A DNA stretch of 38,674 nucleotides from Gemmatimonadota bacterium (GCA_015664885.1 DQPL01000003.1:1-38674), one strand, 5' to 3'. Positions 18,690-27,692 are shown, counted from the first letter of the stretch. Notes: generated by a model not told the origin, from the sequence alone. A program made the numbers and translations.

Positions 18690-18922
18690 CGAGCTCGTCT
18701 ATCGATACGAGGAGGTACAGGATCCATCCCGAAGCCACCCCACGGATGACAGCGGCCCACACGCTTCACGGCCAGCAGGCCACCGCGGGCCACACCGTGT
18801 GTGTCGATCGCGTCCATCGCGTACGTGGAGCACGTCGGCGTGAAACGGCACGCCGCCGGGGTCCACGGTGAGATCGCCATTTGATAGACGCGGATCACAC
18901 CGATTAGGATTCGTCTGAGCAC
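18686..18922 (-). CDS. yidD: membrane protein insertion efficiency factor YidD
   Basis: 78 residues from GTG 18922, with GGAGG five bases upstream inside rnpA. The family signature is complete: [30 protein letters not shown] with conserved CRFxPTCS cysteines and a later [15 protein letters not shown]. It is a small membrane-associated protein between rnpA and yidC, its usual place. It overlaps rnpA by 19 nt and yidC by ATGA. Confidence 0.96.
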   Translation of the reverse strand: MLRRILIGVIRVYQMAISPWTPAACRFTPTCSTYAMDAIDTHGVARGGLLAVKRVGRCHPWGGFGMDPVPPRIDRRAR

Positions 18923-19452
18923 AGCGCCTCCACCGCCTCGTGGACATCCAACCGCAGTTGCCCGAACCCCGCCTCGTACGCCGCGCGGCGCGCTCGAATC
19001 AACAGGTCCCCACCGTTTCCACTCGCATCCAAGCTGGGGAGGACTTCTCTTCTACCGATCTCACGTAGCCTTCTCTTCAATCTGTTTCGCTCCACGATCT
19101 CCCGTCCGTGCTTTGGCACGATCAGCCCGAGGCGCGAACGCGAAGCGGGGGAAGGCGTGAAGAAGACGTCTAGGTTCGTCGTCCTCTTCCGCTTCCCCCG
19201 CTCCAAAAGCGCCCGGATTTCTGTGCTGTGTCGGATGCGCGCGCTCCGCGGCAGGCGCTCTTTGCACTCCGGCGAAACCGCGGCTACTTCCGGCCGATCG
19301 TGACCACCAGACGGGTCCGACCCCGCCTCCGACGACGGTTCAATACCTTGCGACCGCCCTTCGTCTTCATGCGCTCCCGGAACCCATGCTTGTTCACCCG
19401 CTTGCGGTTCCGGGGTCTGTAAGTCGGCATCATTGTGGTTAATCCAGCCCAT
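18904..19452 (-). CDS. rnpA: ribonuclease P protein component, frame extending through rpmH
   Basis: The conserved RnpA core reads [24 protein letters not shown] and [27 protein letters not shown], the basic RNA-binding RNR-type motif, and ends LCSDES. It binds RNase P RNA for tRNA 5' maturation. The core begins near 19254, which would give the normal ~116 residues, but no ATG, GTG or TTG lies in frame between ATG 19452 and a TTG inside the core. The frame is fully open from ATG 19452 across all of rpmH in another frame (182 residues). So either rnpA starts upstream of rpmH, as known in Thermus, or it starts at CTG 19254 or another unusual codon. The N-terminal extension is acidic and low-complexity. 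Confidence 0.85.
   Translation of the reverse strand: MGWINHNDADLQTPEPQAGEQAWVPGAHEDEGRSQGIEPSSEAGSDPSGGHDRPEVAAVSPECKERLPRSARIRHSTEIRALLERGKRKRTTNLDVFFTPSPASRSRLGLIVPKHGREIVERNRLKRRLREIGRREVLPSLDASGNGGDLLIRARRAAYEAGFGQLRLDVHEAVEALCSDES
19284..19430 (-). CDS. rpmH: 50S ribosomal protein L34, nested in the rnpA frame
   Basis: 48 residues, [17 protein letters not shown]...[19 protein letters not shown]...LVVTIGRK, a clear L34 with the usual basic composition and the FRxRMxTxxGRxVL block. Two tandem ATG codons (19433 and 19430) precede it; the second is chosen because L34 usually begins MPTY or MKRT. No strong ribosome site is seen. The gene lies wholly inside the open frame that leads into rnpA and is first in rpmH-rnpA-yidD-yidC. 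Confidence 0.96.
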   Translation of the reverse strand: MPTYRPRNRKRVNKHGFRERMKTKGGRKVLNRRRRRGRTRLVVTIGRK

Positions 19453-19738
19453 CGTTTTCGTTCGTTTGGAAAGAAGCTTGGAAAGATAGTCGAGCGTGTC
19501 TGAACACGTCAACGGCCCCCCCACAGCAGGGGGTGAAACTGCCCAAAACGCCCGTCCTGATTGCCGGTTTGACTTTCCAACACATGCTCGGTAGCTTCGG
19601 CGCCCCTGCCACGGGGAACCCGCTCAGAAGCACCACTTTTCAGCGCCTGCAAGCTCCACACATGCCCGTAGCTGTCACCCGCCCCTCAGCACATTCGGCC
19701 ACCGCTACCGATGCGGGACACAGCATACAAGAGATGCA
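19453..19738. other. divergent promoter region between rpmH/rnpA and dnaA
   Basis: About 290 bp without a gene. It must hold promoters for rpmH-rnpA (minus) and dnaA (plus). No good DnaA boxes were found by eye; CTCCACACA near 19654 is only partial. No strong sigma-70 pair stands out. Confidence 0.5.
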
Positions 19739-21121
19739 ATGGAGCTGACTGCGGCTGAGCTCTGGGCGCGGATCCAAGAGAGCGCTCGCGCATCCATTCC
19801 GGAGCACGGCTATCTCACATGGGTCGCTGGCGCCAAAGCCGTCGCGCTGACATCCGACGAACTCCAGGTAGAGGTACCCTCGCGCTTTCACGTCGAGTGG
19901 CTCGAGGACAAGTTCGGGCCGGTGCTCGCCGGAGCGGCGGAGCGCATTCTTGGGCGTCCCCTGAAGATTACGGCCTCATGCAACGCGGAGTTGTCCGCGA
20001 TTCCGGTGCCTTCTATCGAGTTGCGCCCGCCTTCGCCGACGGCGGCCGGGATCTCTCCCGTTGCTTCCCCCGCCCCGGCCGCGCCCCGGCCGCTGCTGAA
20101 CGAGCGTTACACGTTCGAGCGCTTCGTCGTCGGGGTGAACAACCAACTGGCCGCCGCTGCGTCACGGGCGGTCGCCGACAACCCCGCCAAGATGTACAAC
20201 CCGCTTTTCCTCTATGGCGGCGTAGGCCTGGGCAAGACACATCTGATGCACGCGATCGGGCACGAAGTCTTGGCAAACGACCCCACGCGCAGGATCTGCT
20301 ATTTGTCGTCGGAGCAGTTCACAAATGAGTTGGTCACTTCGATCCAGAAGGGGGCGATGGCCGACTTCCGTAGACGGTACCGGGAGATGGATTTGCTCTT
20401 GGTCGACGATGTGCAATTCCTGGCGGGAAAAGAACGTACCCAGGAGGAGTTCTTCCACACGTTCAACGCGCTCTACGACGCTCAGCGCCAGATCATCGTG
20501 ACGAGTGATCGGCCCCCGAAGGACCTTTCGGGTCTCGAGAATCGTCTGGTGTCCCGCTTCGAGTGGGGACTAGTGGTCGATGTGAGGCCGCCCGACTACG
20601 AGACGCGCATGGCCATCCTTCGCAAGAAAGCGGCCGACGACGGGCTGTCCATCGGCGACGAGGTCATCGACTTGATCGCCCACTCTTGTACGTCCTCGGT
20701 GCGTGAACTGGAAGGTGCCGTGATCAAGTTGCTTGCGTTCTCCTCGCTCACCCATCAGGAGATCACGCCGGGGTTGGCACGCACGGCGCTTCATGGCGTC
20801 CTGGGTCGCCACCGCGACGAGGGACCCGTTCTGTCACCAGAGCGCATTCGCGAGACAGTCGCTCGACGCTGGCGGGTCCGCGCGGAGGCGCTCGCCTCCA
20901 AGCGCCGCACCAAGGACCTGACCGTGCCGCGACAGGTCGCGATGTATCTAATCAAAGAGACTCTCGACACGTCACTCGTGCGGATCGGAGAGCTCTTCGG
21001 AGGCCGCGATCATTCGACCGTGATTCACTCGATCCGGAAAGTCGAAGACCAGATGGAGCGAGACCCCGTCTTTCGGGAGCAGGTCGACGCCGCGCGCGCG
21101 GAATGCGAGCACACGGAGTAG
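19739..21121 (+). CDS. dnaA: chromosomal replication initiator DnaA
   Basis: 460 residues. Domain I opens ELTAAELWARIQESARASI. A Pro/Ala linker (~92-118) is domain II. The AAA+ domain starts NERYTFERFVVGVNNQLAAA, with Walker A YGGVGLGKTH (~159), Walker B LLLVDDVQFL (~217) and the box VII arginine region. Domain IV ends with the DnaA signature FGGRDHSTVIHSIRKVE (~420), which reads DnaA boxes. It is followed by oriC and dnaN. Confidence 0.98.
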   Translation: MELTAAELWARIQESARASIPEHGYLTWVAGAKAVALTSDELQVEVPSRFHVEWLEDKFGPVLAGAAERILGRPLKITASCNAELSAIPVPSIELRPPSPTAAGISPVASPAPAAPRPLLNERYTFERFVVGVNNQLAAAASRAVADNPAKMYNPLFLYGGVGLGKTHLMHAIGHEVLANDPTRRICYLSSEQFTNELVTSIQKGAMADFRRRYREMDLLLVDDVQFLAGKERTQEEFFHTFNALYDAQRQIIVTSDRPPKDLSGLENRLVSRFEWGLVVDVRPPDYETRMAILRKKAADDGLSIGDEVIDLIAHSCTSSVRELEGAVIKLLAFSSLTHQEITPGLARTALHGVLGRHRDEGPVLSPERIRETVARRWRVRAEALASKRRTKDLTVPRQVAMYLIKETLDTSLVRIGELFGGRDHSTVIHSIRKVEDQMERDPVFREQVDAARAECEHTE

Positions 21122-21151
21122 AAGGCTGTTGGGAAAATCCGCGCAGAGCCG

Positions 21152-21389
21152 TGTGGATACAACGGCGAAAACCACGGGTGTTTCCCACATCGCTTCCGGA
21201 GCCACGGCGCGGCTCGTGGCAAACCGTGGAGAAATCAACAGAGATTCGACACCGCACGTGCGGCTTCGAAGTCGTTGCCAGCAAACGATAAACAGGCTGT
21301 GCACACAGTCCCAATCCACACATCCACAGGTCCTACTACTACTATGTTTTTATGATAAGAAGAGAGATAGTATCTAGCTGCGTGGAAAA
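21152..21389 (+). other. replication origin oriC (dnaA-dnaN intergenic)
   Basis: The gap holds several DnaA-box-like 9-mers: TGTGGATAC (21152-21160), TTTCCCACA (21181-21189), CAATCCACA (21312-21320), ACATCCACA (21320-21328) and CGTGGAAAA (21381-21389), each one or two bases from consensus. Directly after the box ending 21328 comes a short GC step (GGTCC), a DnaA-trio run TACTACTACTAT (21334-21345) and an AT-rich stretch to ~21377 (TTTTTATGATAAGAAG). Box, GC step, trios and AT-rich unwinding zone in this order is the basal bacterial origin architecture described in Bacillus. The duplex probably opens at 21334-21377. Confidence 0.85.
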
Positions 21390-21425
21390 CGGCATGATCC
21401 TAGGCATACGAGGAGCTGCGGCTCG

Positions 21426-22532
21426 ATGAATTTCACGATCACCCGGCAGAACCTTCACAACGGCCTGGCAGCCGTCTCGGCAAGCATCCCGTCCAAGACG
21501 ACGCTCCCCGTTCTTTCAAACATCCTCTTCGAAGCAAAAGAAGACGCCGTGTGGATGAGCGGGACAGACTTGGATGTTGCGGTGCGTGTGAAGGTGCCGG
21601 CGGACGTCAAAGAACTAGGTCGCCTGACCGCGCCCGGGAAGAAGCTTCAGGAGATCACACGGGAGCTCCCGGAACAACCGGTCGAGGTCGCGACACGCGG
21701 TGAGCAGATCGAACTGAAGTGCGGAAGGAGCAACTTCAAGTTGAACGGATTGCCGGCCGATGAGTTTCCAAGCCTTGCGGAGGTCGACTTCAGCGAAGGG
21801 TGGACCGTCACGGGCAAGGACGTGAACGGACTCATCCACCACACCACGTTTGCAGTGTCCACAGAGGAGAGCCGCCCTATCCTGAACGGTGTGCTGTGGG
21901 AGTTGCGCGAAGGATCCATGCGTATGGTGGCGACCAACGGTCATCGCCTCGCGCGCATGGGCGTGCCAGCGGAATCTGGTGGTGCCCCGTCAGCGGATTT
22001 CATCGTGCCGCCAGGCGCGCTTCAACATGTTCAACGCCTCTTCAAGGACGACGATACCATTGAGGTTGCACGTAGCGGGAATCACCTCGGATTCCGAGCC
22101 GATTCCACCGAGGTATACACTCGGCTCATCGAAGGCACGTATCCGAACTATGACCAGGTGATCCCACGGGACAACGACAAGGTCGCGACCATCGACAAGA
22201 AGGCGTTGGAGTCAGCGGTTCGCCGCATGGCGGTGGTAGCGTCTGACCAGACGCACCGGATCCGTTTGAAATTCGAACCCGGCCGAGTGCACCTGAACGT
22301 GCTCACGCCCGATCTCGGTGAGGGGCACGACGAATTAGAGATCGGCTACGAGGGCGAGGAATTGGAGATCGGCTTCAACGCGAATTACCTACTTGAGGTT
22401 CTCCGCTATATGCCGACGGACGAAGTCGACGTGGCGTTCAAGGCGCCCGAACGCGCAGTGACCATCGAGCCATCGGGCGACAACGACATCGACTACCTCT
22501 GTTTGGTCATGCCTCTGCGTCTATTGGACTGA
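21426..22532 (+). CDS. dnaN: DNA polymerase III beta sliding clamp
   Basis: 368 residues, family length, three clamp domains. The start MNFTITRQNLHNGLAAVSASIPSK and TLPVLSNILFEA are typical, as are the GVLWELREGSMRMVATNGHRLA block and the ending DIDYLCLVMPLRL. AGGAG lies 10 bases before ATG. It forms the ring that holds polymerase on DNA. recF and gyrB do not follow; pyrE comes in from the other strand 37 bp later. Confidence 0.98.
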   Translation: MNFTITRQNLHNGLAAVSASIPSKTTLPVLSNILFEAKEDAVWMSGTDLDVAVRVKVPADVKELGRLTAPGKKLQEITRELPEQPVEVATRGEQIELKCGRSNFKLNGLPADEFPSLAEVDFSEGWTVTGKDVNGLIHHTTFAVSTEESRPILNGVLWELREGSMRMVATNGHRLARMGVPAESGGAPSADFIVPPGALQHVQRLFKDDDTIEVARSGNHLGFRADSTEVYTRLIEGTYPNYDQVIPRDNDKVATIDKKALESAVRRMAVVASDQTHRIRLKFEPGRVHLNVLTPDLGEGHDELEIGYEGEELEIGFNANYLLEVLRYMPTDEVDVAFKAPERAVTIEPSGDNDIDYLCLVMPLRLLD

Positions 22533-22569
22533 GCAAGGCGCGTCGCAGCAGCCAATCACCGAAGCACCC

Positions 22570-23133
22570 TCAGCCGAGCGCTCGCGCGGCCTCCAGGATT
22601 TCGTCGCCGGTGAAGACCGAGAGTAGAGGAAGTCCTTCTGCAGCGAACAGGCCAGTCGCGTCGTCCGAGCGATCTACCAAGGTCATGACCCCCACAACCG
22701 CGGCTCCATGTTCTTGGACGGCGCGCACCGCCCGAAGCGTACTTTTCCCCGTCGTCATTGAGTCCTCGACCATCAGGCAGCGCGATTCGGGGGTCAATCC
22801 GCCCTCAACGCGCTGGCCCGTGCCGTGCTCCTTCGCTTTCTTTCGGACGGAAAAGCCGTCGATCGGACGGCCGTCGAGCGCGCTTCTGTGGGCGATCGCG
22901 TAGGCTACGGGATCGGCGCCCATGGTGAGTCCGCCGACATGCGTCGGCTCGAGGCCACTGTCAAGAACCAGCGCTAGGGCCACGTGACCGACGAGGACCT
23001 GACCTTCGGCACTCATCGTCGTGGGGCGCGCATCGATGTAGTAGTTCGAACGTGCTCCGCTAGCGAGTGTAAAATCTCCGAGTCTCACTGACCTTTCCAC
23101 GAGAAGCTGCTTCAAGCGATCACGATGATTCAT
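22570..23133 (-). CDS. pyrE: orotate phosphoribosyltransferase
   Basis: 187 residues from ATG 23133; upstream frame is noise. It opens with a substrate-binding segment GDFTLASGARSNYYIDARP, carries KKAKEHGTGQRVEGG (the catalytic flexible loop) and the PRPP motif CLMVEDSMTTGKST. It converts orotate and PRPP to OMP in pyrimidine synthesis. It stands alone, convergent with dnaN and divergent from the PrcB-domain gene. Confidence 0.96.
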   Translation of the reverse strand: MNHRDRLKQLLVERSVRLGDFTLASGARSNYYIDARPTTMSAEGQVLVGHVALALVLDSGLEPTHVGGLTMGADPVAYAIAHRSALDGRPIDGFSVRKKAKEHGTGQRVEGGLTPESRCLMVEDSMTTGKSTLRAVRAVQEHGAAVVGVMTLVDRSDDATGLFAAEGLPLLSVFTGDEILEAARALG

Positions 23134-23220
23134 CGGCGCCACTCTGCTCCGACTCTGTTTGGGGTCCGAACCGCGGCGAATCGCGTAGCGTGATGCGCCG
23201 CCGACAGTGCATGCACACTC

Positions 23221-24199
23221 ATGATAGCGGTGTTTTGGGGCGCGTGTGGTGACGGCAATGGGATCGGACCCGAGTCGCTGAGGTTTAGTCTCTCGGGCGC
23301 CATCACGATCGAGCTCGAGACTCCGCTCCATCTCGATCCGGCGACGCTCATCGCGGCCGGGACGCTCCTGCAACGCCTCGAGTGGCAGTCCTCCGGAGCG
23401 TGGAGCCTGTACGAACGAATCTCCTACTGGGAGGCTAGTTCGCGACGAGACCCTGATACGGAGCCCGGTAGCGCCCTTCGTCTCGGAGTACGTGGGGGTT
23501 ATCACCGAACTGAGTAGCCGTTCGTTTCTGCAGCTCGAACCCGCGCTTGAAGTCGGAATCACGGACGAGTGCCCACCGGGCGACACTCGCATCACCTTCT
23601 CGATCATGGACCTGCCAAGGAACTCCACGAAGACGTGGCAACAATGCGCGCGCGACTCTCTGTCCGAATTACGGATGTTGGGCGCGGGCCCGGAGCCTGA
23701 GGCGGCGCGCTTGGTGCAGGCGGCGCTAACGGTGCGCAACGCGACCTGGGGCCGGGACAGCGTGTCCGCATACGACGGCAGCGTTCCGTTCCGCACCCTG
23801 GCCCGAGGCGGAGAAACGATGGCCACACCAGCCGCTCCGTTCGCGGTCCTCACTGACACGGCCTGGAGCGCCTTTTGGCTCAAGCATTCCGGCAGTGCGC
23901 AACCGCCCGAGGTCGACTTCGACACCGAGATGGTCATCGTCGGCGCCGTGGGTCGTCGCGAGGAAGCGGGTGACAGCGTCGAGATCCGTCAGATCCTCCA
24001 GCTCGTCGACGGCACCTTGACCCACGTGGTCGAGCAGGTACCCGGAGATTGCTGCTCCCCGGTGGCGCGATCGATTCGCAGCAATCTGGACGGCGTCGTC
24101 CGACTCGGGTGGACTCACGCGGAGACCGACATTGGGGATGCCTACTACCAGCGCTTCGGGCTCTCCTTCTTCTTCAACTACCGCCCTAACGAGCGTTAG
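23221..24199 (+). pseudogene. PrcB-like-domain secreted protein, frameshifted
   Basis: Two frames are needed. The first (from ATG 23221, MIAVFWGACGDGNG) reads sensibly to about SLYERISYWEAS. The second takes over near 23435-23450 as LVRDETLIRSPVAPFVSEYV and runs to 24199. The span of 979 nt is one base over whole codons. The C-terminal third (PFAVLTDTAWSAFWLKHSG, PPEVDFDTEMVIVGAVG, SVEIRQIL) matches the pattern of PrcB C-terminal/protease-stability domains. WGAC at the N-terminus looks like a lipobox but the signal is too short, so the true start may lie upstream in another frame (MRRRQ at 23192). Function unknown. Confidence 0.6.
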
Positions 24200-24215
24200 C
24201 GGCCCGCTGGCGCAA

Positions 24216-24938
24216 TCAGGTGTGGGCCCGCTGTAGCGCAAACGCCCAGGCGATCCAATCGCCGTCGTGGGAGAGCGAGACGTCGACTGGCGCGGGCTCC
24301 CCATCGAGCCATACGGCTGGCGGCCTGCGACCTGGCTTGCCCGGCGCACACACGATCTCTACGCGATGCCCGTCGATCGCGAGAGCTTCGGCGATCGCCG
24401 CGCGCGCGCCGATGCGGACAGCCAGCGAAGCCCCCGAATGCACGGCTTCCAACTCTCGCGGGGTCAGCCTGGCCTCTAACTCGGTGCGCGGCGCAGACCA
24501 AGTGGCACCTGGTTCATCGAGTCGCGCCAGTCGGCTGTTGAGGCGGTCGTCCCTCGCTTCTGGCGTGATATCGCCGACCCAGCCGACCACATAAACCGTT
24601 TGCCGGTCCCAGGTCGCCTCGACTCCGATGATCGTCGATTCAAACTGCACGGACCCGGCGCGCAGCTTCGTCGCATCATTGCGCTCATTGGGTTGAGACC
24701 ACGACACCACGAACGTGTGATGGGCGAAAGTCGGGGGGCTTCCCCGCAGCTTCGACACGGCCTTGTACGCCGTTTCCTTCGCAGCCCACGACTGCCAGAG
24801 CTCGAGGTCCGGGTCGTGCGCGGCGCCGATCGCGACGCGCTCCTCTTCAGTGAAGATCCGTTCCAGGAAACGTTCGTCCGATGCTTTCCCGGGTACCCTC
24901 GCATCGGTGAGGTCCACGACGTCGTTCCCGACAATCAT
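24216..24938 (-). CDS. 4'-phosphopantetheinyl transferase superfamily protein
   Basis: 240 residues from ATG 24938. GNDVVDL at residue 4 holds the metal-binding aspartate of AcpS-like enzymes; the motif ELWQSWAAKETAYKAVSKL (~48-66) is the W(A/T)xKEAxxK signature. The C-terminal VSLSHDGDWIAWAFAL holds the SLSHxxxxxxA element. The spacing of ~170 residues between signature parts is longer than in plain AcpS. It would attach the phosphopantetheine arm to a carrier protein from CoA. It shares a one-base overlap (TGATG) with the upstream thioesterase, which suggests an acyl-carrier link. No carrier protein is in the window. Confidence 0.85.
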   Translation of the reverse strand: MIVGNDVVDLTDARVPGKASDERFLERIFTEEERVAIGAAHDPDLELWQSWAAKETAYKAVSKLRGSPPTFAHHTFVVSWSQPNERNDATKLRAGSVQFESTIIGVEATWDRQTVYVVGWVGDITPEARDDRLNSRLARLDEPGATWSAPRTELEARLTPRELEAVHSGASLAVRIGARAAIAEALAIDGHRVEIVCAPGKPGRRPPAVWLDGEPAPVDVSLSHDGDWIAWAFALQRAHT

Positions 24939-25378
24939 CACGGAGTGGACGGAGCCATCGCGAGCAGACCAGCACGTACTCCCTCGGGCACCCGCATCGG
25001 GCGTCGGTTGGATCCCATCCAGGCCGCCGTCACCAGCGACCGCGTGACCACCACACCCGGGTCGTCCGCTCGCACGATCTCTTGGGCGAACTTCATGCTG
25101 GTCCGCCGGAACGAATCCATCCAAGTGCGCACGATCAGCCCGTCTCCCCGCCTTGCTTCGGACAGGTAGTCGATCTCGCAGCGGACTACGAAGATCGTCC
25201 ACCCACGTTCGTCGAGGACCTGCCATGAGAACCCGGCCTGTTGCATCGCTTTGAAGCGTGCGTGCTCCAGATACGTGAGGAAGACCGCGTGGTTCACGTG
25301 CCCGAAGGAGTCGAGCTCGGGGCTGCGCACATCGATCGCGGTTTCGGCGACTGCTGCGCCTTCGCTGGTCGGCGTCAT
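24938..25378 (-). CDS. hotdog-fold acyl-CoA thioesterase (4HBT/YbgC type)
   Basis: 146 residues. The hotdog signature SFGHVNHAVFLTYLEHARFKAMQQAG (~23-48), with the catalytic aspartate replaced in DSFGHVNH by D22 just ahead, matches the Dx(M/F)GHVNNxxYxxxxExxR pattern. A beta core FVVRCEIDYLSEARRGDGLIVRTWM follows. It likely hydrolyses acyl-CoA or acyl-carrier thioesters. It is first of a two-gene unit with the phosphopantetheinyl transferase and is divergent from modAB. Confidence 0.9.
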   Translation of the reverse strand: MTPTSEGAAVAETAIDVRSPELDSFGHVNHAVFLTYLEHARFKAMQQAGFSWQVLDERGWTIFVVRCEIDYLSEARRGDGLIVRTWMDSFRRTSMKFAQEIVRADDPGVVVTRSLVTAAWMGSNRRPMRVPEGVRAGLLAMAPSTP

Positions 25379-25461
25379 GGCGGAAAGGACGCAAGAAGGA
25401 AGGGGCCCAGCAAGTGTGGACCTTGCCGCGATGAGGTGCTCTTGGGTACCGTGGCCGGCCC

Positions 25462-27057
25462 GTGTCTGCCGTTAGCCGAATTTCCCGTCCGCGCCGTTGC
25501 GTTCGCGCGCTTCACGCCCCGCACGTCTGTATGACGGGGTGGGTCTTGGCGTGCGGTCTTGTGCTGCTGCTGAGGGCGGATGCCGCGGCGGGCGAGCCAG
25601 TGCGGATCGGCTTCGAGCCTACGGTATCGTCGGCCAAGGCTGCCCCCGATTCTTCCCTGTTGGTTCTGGCAGCCTCTTCGCTCGCCGAGGTGCTACCAAG
25701 GCTTGCCGACGCTTGGCGTCGCGGGGGCGGCGCCGAAGTCCGTTTCTCTTTCGATGCCACCTCTCGGCTGGCGGTGCAGGCGTTGCAGAGCCCTTCCGCG
25801 GATGCGTTCTTCGCGGCCGACCGCGAGTGGATGGACTGGCTCGAGCAACGTGCTGTTGTACGCGAGGGCATAGCAGTAGCGATGGCGGCCAACGAACTCG
25901 TCGTCGTCGTTCCGGCTGACGCGAGTCCGCTCGCCACGCCCGCTGAACTCACGCGCTTCCCACGCATCGCTCTTGCGGGCGAAAACGTGCCCGCGGGTCG
26001 CTACGCTCGGGCAGCGCTCGAGGCGACAGGGGTCTGGGCCGAGGTAGCGGACCGCGTCGTGCGTGGCGGCTCGGTGCGCGGTGCTCTGGAGTGGGTAGCC
26101 CGGGGAGAGGTGCCCGTCGGAATCGTGTACCGGACGGACGCGGCAGCCGAGCCGGGAGTGCGTGTCGCCTTCGCGTTCGAGGCGACGAATCACCCGCGGG
26201 TCTTGTATTGGTCTGCGCCGTTGAGCGCTTCGCGGGCGCCGGAATCGACGGACTCGTTCCTGCGCTTCGTGGTCAGCGAGCAGGGCCGCGACATTGTCGC
26301 AGCTTCCGGATTCGCCCTGGTGGAGCCCTCGGCTGTGCAGGCTCTGCCAAGCGTCGCCGTGGTCCAGGCGCCGGCAGTCGCTTCAGCGATACGGCTCTCG
26401 CTCATGGTCGCCCTGTTGGCAACCATCGCTGGCTTGGTTCCAGCGGTCGGCCTCGGGTGGCTGCTGGCGCGCCGGGAGTTTCGCGGCAAGGCCCTGCTCT
26501 CGACGCTGGTCATGGCACCTCTGGTCATGCCACCGGTCGTGACCGGCTTTCTTCTGCTTTCCGTGCTCGGCGGGGGAACGCCTCTGGGAAGCCGGCTCGC
26601 GTCCCTGGGTCTGCCGGTTCCGTTCACTATCTTGGGCGCCGCCATCGCCGCGTTCGTCGTGGGCTTGCCGCTTTACGTGATTACGATTCGCGGCGCCTTC
26701 GAGGCCGTGGATCCGATGTACGAGGAGCTGTCGTGGACTTTGGGTGCGCCCCCACGCCGGACCTTCTTCCGCGTCTCATTGCCGCTCGCGCTGCCGGGCA
26801 TCGCGGCCGGTGCCATGCTGGCGTTCGCCCGCGCGCTCGGCGAGTTCGGTGCAACGGTGGTCCTGGCCGGCAATGTCGAGGGATCGACCCGGACGATTGC
26901 GCTCGCGGTCTACACGTTGCTCGAATCGCCGTCTGGCAGGAGCACGATCTGGGTGCTGGTCGGCGCCAGCGTTGGGATTTCCTTGCTGGCTCTGCTCGGA
27001 TTCGAAGCGCTCTCCCGCCGTCAGAAGCTCCACTTGGAAGACCGACATGGCCACTGA
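25462..27057 (+). CDS. molybdate ABC transporter, ModA-ModB fusion
   Basis: 531 residues from GTG 25462 (ATG 25531 possible; it gives a signal MTGWVLACGLVLLLRADAAAG). Residues ~65-290 are a ModA-type binding protein: LLVLAASSLAEVLPRLADAW, the FSFDATSRLAVQ segment with oxyanion-contact serines, and ADAFFAADREWMDWL. Residues ~305-520 are a ModB-type permease with five or six helices and the EAA loop EELSWTLGAPPRRTFFRVSLPLALPG, then ARALGEFGATVVLAGN. So binding protein and permease are one chain. It overlaps modC by 11 nt. Tungstate or another oxyanion is possible. Confidence 0.85.
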   Translation: MSAVSRISRPRRCVRALHAPHVCMTGWVLACGLVLLLRADAAAGEPVRIGFEPTVSSAKAAPDSSLLVLAASSLAEVLPRLADAWRRGGGAEVRFSFDATSRLAVQALQSPSADAFFAADREWMDWLEQRAVVREGIAVAMAANELVVVVPADASPLATPAELTRFPRIALAGENVPAGRYARAALEATGVWAEVADRVVRGGSVRGALEWVARGEVPVGIVYRTDAAAEPGVRVAFAFEATNHPRVLYWSAPLSASRAPESTDSFLRFVVSEQGRDIVAASGFALVEPSAVQALPSVAVVQAPAVASAIRLSLMVALLATIAGLVPAVGLGWLLARREFRGKALLSTLVMAPLVMPPVVTGFLLLSVLGGGTPLGSRLASLGLPVPFTILGAAIAAFVVGLPLYVITIRGAFEAVDPMYEELSWTLGAPPRRTFFRVSLPLALPGIAAGAMLAFARALGEFGATVVLAGNVEGSTRTIALAVYTLLESPSGRSTIWVLVGASVGISLLALLGFEALSRRQKLHLEDRHGH

Positions 27058-27688
27058 CTCTTCCTACCGACTGGGGCTGGATTTCGAGATTCCGTTGGCG
27101 TCCAAGACGATGCGAGTGAAGCTCGACACCGAGAGCCGGGCGATCGCGATCGTGGGTCCCTCCGGAGCCGGCAAAAGCACGATTCTGCGGGTGCTCGCTG
27201 GCGTGGAGCGACGCGCGCGAGGTCTCGTCACGTTCTGCGGCCAACGATGGCAAGGCGACGACGGGCCCATCGTGCCGCCGTGGCTGCGGAGAGTCGGGTG
27301 GGTCCCACAGGAGGTCCTACTCTTCCCCCACCTGACGGTGCGGGACAATCTCGGCTACGCGGGGCCTTCCGCTGCTGCCGTGGAGGAGACTGCTCGCCTC
27401 TTGCAGATCACGGAGTTGCTCGAGCGGCGACCCCGCCGACTTTCGGGCGGGGAACGGCAACGCGTGGCGCTTGGACGGGCGCTGCTGGCCGAACCGAAGC
27501 TCCTGTTGTTGGACGAGCCGTTCTCGGCACTCGACCGCCCCCTCCGCGCTGAGCTCGCTCGTGTTGTGGGCGAATGGTGCGCCGAGCGGGGTGTGCCGCT
27601 CGTGCTCGTCAGTCACGACGAGGCAGACGCTGAAGTGCTCGCCGAACAGCGGTGGCACCTCTCGGACGGGAAGCTCGTTCGCGAATAG
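27047..27688 (+). CDS. molybdate/tungstate ABC transporter ATP-binding protein (ModC type)
   Basis: 213 residues from ATG 27047 with GGAAG upstream. Walker A GPSGAGKST (~43), Q-loop VPQEVLLFP (~91), signature LSGGERQRVALGRAL (~133), Walker B LLLLDEPFSALD (~152) and H-loop VSHD are all present. It lacks the C-terminal TOBE domain found in full ModC (~350 residues), so molybdate feedback through that domain is not expected. It pairs with the ModA-ModB fusion. Confidence 0.92.
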   Translation: MATDSSYRLGLDFEIPLASKTMRVKLDTESRAIAIVGPSGAGKSTILRVLAGVERRARGLVTFCGQRWQGDDGPIVPPWLRRVGWVPQEVLLFPHLTVRDNLGYAGPSAAAVEETARLLQITELLERRPRRLSGGERQRVALGRALLAEPKLLLLDEPFSALDRPLRAELARVVGEWCAERGVPLVLVSHDEADAEVLAEQRWHLSDGKLVRE

Positions 27689-27692
27689 AGCG

